From Glandiceps talaboti (Eukaryota > Hemichordata > Enteropneusta > Spengelidae), in assembly GCF_964340395.1 (NCBI RefSeq), contig NC_135554.1, positions 12,452,251 to 12,516,250 on the forward strand: a stretch of 64,000 nucleotides of DNA, in the 5' to 3' direction. Position 1 is the stretch's first letter. Every line of letters starts with the position of its first letter. Shown piece after piece: positions 1-64,000 of this stretch. The notes beneath the pieces are model-generated. The model made no database searches and was not told the DNA's origin. It saw only the letters and a list, made by a program, of their open reading frames with translations. The position numbers were made by a program, and so were the translations under genes.

Positions 1-122
1 GCGACTAATTTTAATTGTTTTTCTATAGACATAGTTTGAATTCACGAGGACGTTTGTACCTTCCGTATACTAGAAGATTGCACTTCATTAAACATTATTA
101 TTACATTTTACTATCCAGGTAC

Positions 123-41642
<41,520 letters not shown>

Positions 41643-44001
41643 GGTCTGTGTTCGATCAGTTTAACTTATGATGACAGTATGTACTGGTTGATAATACCCC
41701 TAGGCGAGCATGTCGTACCTGTACGTACCGATAATGCAAATTGTAAATGTTACTCTTGTAATAACATTCCTGTACATACATATTGTTTCCAAGTGTATCA
41801 GCTATTAAATATCGATCGAATCACCTGGTGAACACATGACAGATATAAGCTTTGCCTGACTTTAACTATTACGTTCGGATTCCGTGACCTGGTGTGAGCT
41901 GATACCATTAACATAGTACCTCTCTTTATCTTTTGATAAAAGCCTCGATGTCTGACTCGGTGTAAAGGCGGACTCTGTTAATGACAATATCTTTTCATTA
42001 TCAATCAAGCTTCGTGCCAAAACAACTATCTGTACGGTAATAAATTGCTTCGTACATGAGCACCTAAGCCTACAGATCTAGGCCCTGACAATTGGTTTGA
42101 CCATATCACTGTCGGTCAGCCGCCGAGGTTATGAAGATAGTTTTTTCTCTGGATGACAAGGTTTGTCAACTTTTCTTTTTCTCGGGATATTTGTAACTTT
42201 TGTCCTTAGTTGGAGATATAGCTTGATGCAACACAATGCCAATACCGCGTTTTACCATGTTATGATTCGATGCGTTAAGATGGAAATCCATGACAGTACT
42301 GGTGTAAACGTTGTTTTTTCTTCACCTCATACGGCCTACCCGGAACAAACTTATTTATCCTATCTCTACTGCAAATAACTACCGAATTGTCTACGTAATT
42401 ATTTAAATAACCCATCATTTCACTTGCTCTTTAAAAAATAATAGTGTACTGAAAGGTTCCGTGAAAAGCGGATTATTACTTTGACATGGTGCATGCTACA
42501 TCGACATGAGCCTCTGAAAACTAATATTTATTTTTTTCAACATTGTTAATCTCTGAGCCATTTCTATGGAAAACATACCATATCTTGTACTCTAAATTGT
42601 GTTCCAAGAAAGAAAGTAGTAAAACATTCATGTAAAGCAAGTAGTAATTGCAATTAATTATTCAGTGTAAGAGCTGCGTTCTTAAGACATGATATTTTAA
42701 TTAGTAAACACTGATTATGGCAACTGATATAGGAATGAGGAAAAAGGAAATAAACAGACACAGATAATTCAAGTGGTCACACGACCTAAGTTGTTTCCTT
42801 AACAGATAGGAGGTTTTCCAGGACCCTGGAGTAATATGGCAGCTGGATGTCATAAATCATATGAACGTATCATCATTGATAATAATTTTTTATATATAGA
42901 TATAATTGTTCCACAAAAATAAACATACACCAAAGCTTACCTCCAAATTCCCCCAATCTGCTTTAAAATATAAGAGATATTGAACATGAGCCAAATCATC
43001 GTATTATGATACTTATTCTATTCCAAATATTCTGATATTTTACTTTGCATAATGACATTTATACACTGTATTGTTAGTTCACATTCGATAGCGCTTATGA
43101 AACGAATGGGGGGGGGGGGAGCAACAAGCCCGATGTTATTGTATTTAAACGAACGTTACCAATCACTCTCTTCTCCATAATTGTGGTCATCCTTTTATCA
43201 ATTACATTTAATACAAATGTGATACTCGTGGCTGACAGTACACTAAACGCCGCTTACATGTATCTTTCGCATTTAATTAGAGGCGGGGGTTCCAATATTA
43301 ACATAATTAAGCTTGTAAATGTGGTTATGTACGTAGTGGTGGCTATTTCCACCCCAATCTATTACACAGACGTGCCGCGGTTACAGGATAAGACGGTACC
43401 GTTACACAGTACGTTGTTTATAATACAAACCTCGTCGACGACAAAAGCATTCTGTCCAAAAATCACGAAACTGGCAAAGTAACAGTATATCATAGGTTAA
43501 AATCCTTACGAAGTTGTGCTCGTCACCCAGCGTTCTCGACCATTACATCCAATCACACGTAACTCTTAGACTATGACACATATGTTCCTAATATAATTAA
43601 GAAAAACATTAAGAAATAAATTGCTGGAAAAAAGCTAGGATAAAAATTCATTTCGGCATAATAACGAAGCAACTTAGTCAAAAATAAAGCATACATATGC
43701 TGTCTTCCGGCCAAAGTCTGGCTGTTTCAACGACCTACATATACCACCACTAGACCGAATTATAAAATGCACCGCTCTAACGTCTACTTGGCGGCATATT
43801 GTGGGTGAATTGAGCTTATAGTCTCTGTAAAAAATGCACTACTCTCTACTAACAATGGGATGGTATACAATTCAAGGCAAACACCGAAGATTCCACTGTA
43901 AGATACTTATTTTTCTTTTTATAAATGAAACATTTACTTGTCGGAAATTTGGCATAACATATTTTCTTCATTTTTGTCTTGTAAGTAAATAGATTGAGAG
44001 G
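41643..44001. other. Divergent intergenic region between genes A and B
   Basis: About 2.4 kb separates the two start codons. It holds no credible exon; the open frame at 43183-43482 looks non-coding. Both promoters and 5' UTRs must lie here, unless untranslated first exons were missed. A poly-G run sits at about 43109-43119. Confidence 0.6.
43920..43926 (+). promoter_or_regulatory. Possible TATA box of gene B
   Basis: TATAAAT lies 76 bases upstream of the gene B ATG in a T-rich context. The spacing would allow a short 5' UTR. No transcript evidence; AT-rich DNA makes chance matches common. Confidence 0.3.
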
Positions 44002-63776
<19,775 letters not shown>

Positions 63777-64000
63777 GTGAGAACATTATAATGTTGTACT
63801 TATACTTTATTTCTTACACATCACCTTTGACCTGACCCAAGTTGTGATTCAGTATTCATGATATTTGCAGATTCAGGACCCAATACCTACTGCAAACATG
63901 TACAACAATTCCACCCTTCATCGTCCACTGTCATTGTTTGCAACATTTATTACCTCGTGTCGGCCACTAATCTAATTCCATTTGATAATTAGTGAATCCA

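Noticed and set aside
43183-43482. 99-codon plus-strand ORF in the intergenic region
   Set aside because: No domain, no signal features, no splice context tied to gene B; composition like surrounding non-coding DNA.

Overview
The window is intron-rich, AT-rich animal nuclear DNA. GT...AG introns with matching phases, abundant simple-sequence DNA and DNA-transposon-like insertions all point to a metazoan. The domain mix suggests an invertebrate bilaterian (mollusc-like lophotrochozoan, or a cephalochordate/hemichordate). I cannot fix the phylum from sequence alone. No bacterial, viral-genome, rRNA, tRNA or CRISPR feature was found.

Two very large, secreted, multidomain genes sit head to head and fill almost the whole window. 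Gene A (minus strand, starts at 41642 and runs off the left edge at 1) has 56 exons that I could chain phase by phase, about 3,190 codons in view. It begins with a signal peptide and a vitellogenin-type lipid-transfer N-terminal module (exons A1 to about A16). A helical stretch follows, then a LECT2/M23-peptidase-like domain whose zinc ligands look lost (A21-A23), a furin-like site (A24), a SAP-like helix pair (A26), a Cys-rich unit (A27), a PAN/Apple-like domain (A37), and finally a long array of fibronectin-III-like repeats with an I/V-D-T-S/T-P-P linker motif (A36-A56).

Gene B (plus strand, starts at 44002 and runs off the right edge) has 26 chained exons, 1,555 codons in view. It has a signal peptide, two C-type lectin domains with QPD motifs encoded by duplicated three-exon cassettes, an EGF-like module, two Cys-rich exons, a conserved but unnamed beta-rich region, and then the same type of FN3-like, DTSPP-linked repeats as gene A. 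The two starts are about 2.4 kb apart.

The introns carry several structured repeats. A 5.0-kb foldback-type element (13013-18039) has long inverted arms built of 35-bp tandem units, a 6-bp target duplication and a younger insertion in one arm. A hairpin array of GGACAACTGCCCC-type units (33415-34270) is bounded by a 20-bp direct repeat. A 2.1-kb terminal-inverted-repeat element (58251-60337) has TTA target duplications and a small SAP-like ORF. There are also MITE-like elements and many long microsatellites, some placed exactly where they form the polypyrimidine tract of a splice acceptor.

The most interesting content is the gene pair itself: a lipid-transfer-protein N-terminus fused to a degenerate LECT2-like domain and an FN3-like array, transcribed divergently from a tandem C-type lectin/EGF protein with the same kind of tail. 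An extracellular recognition, lipid-binding or clotting-like role is plausible but is inference only.
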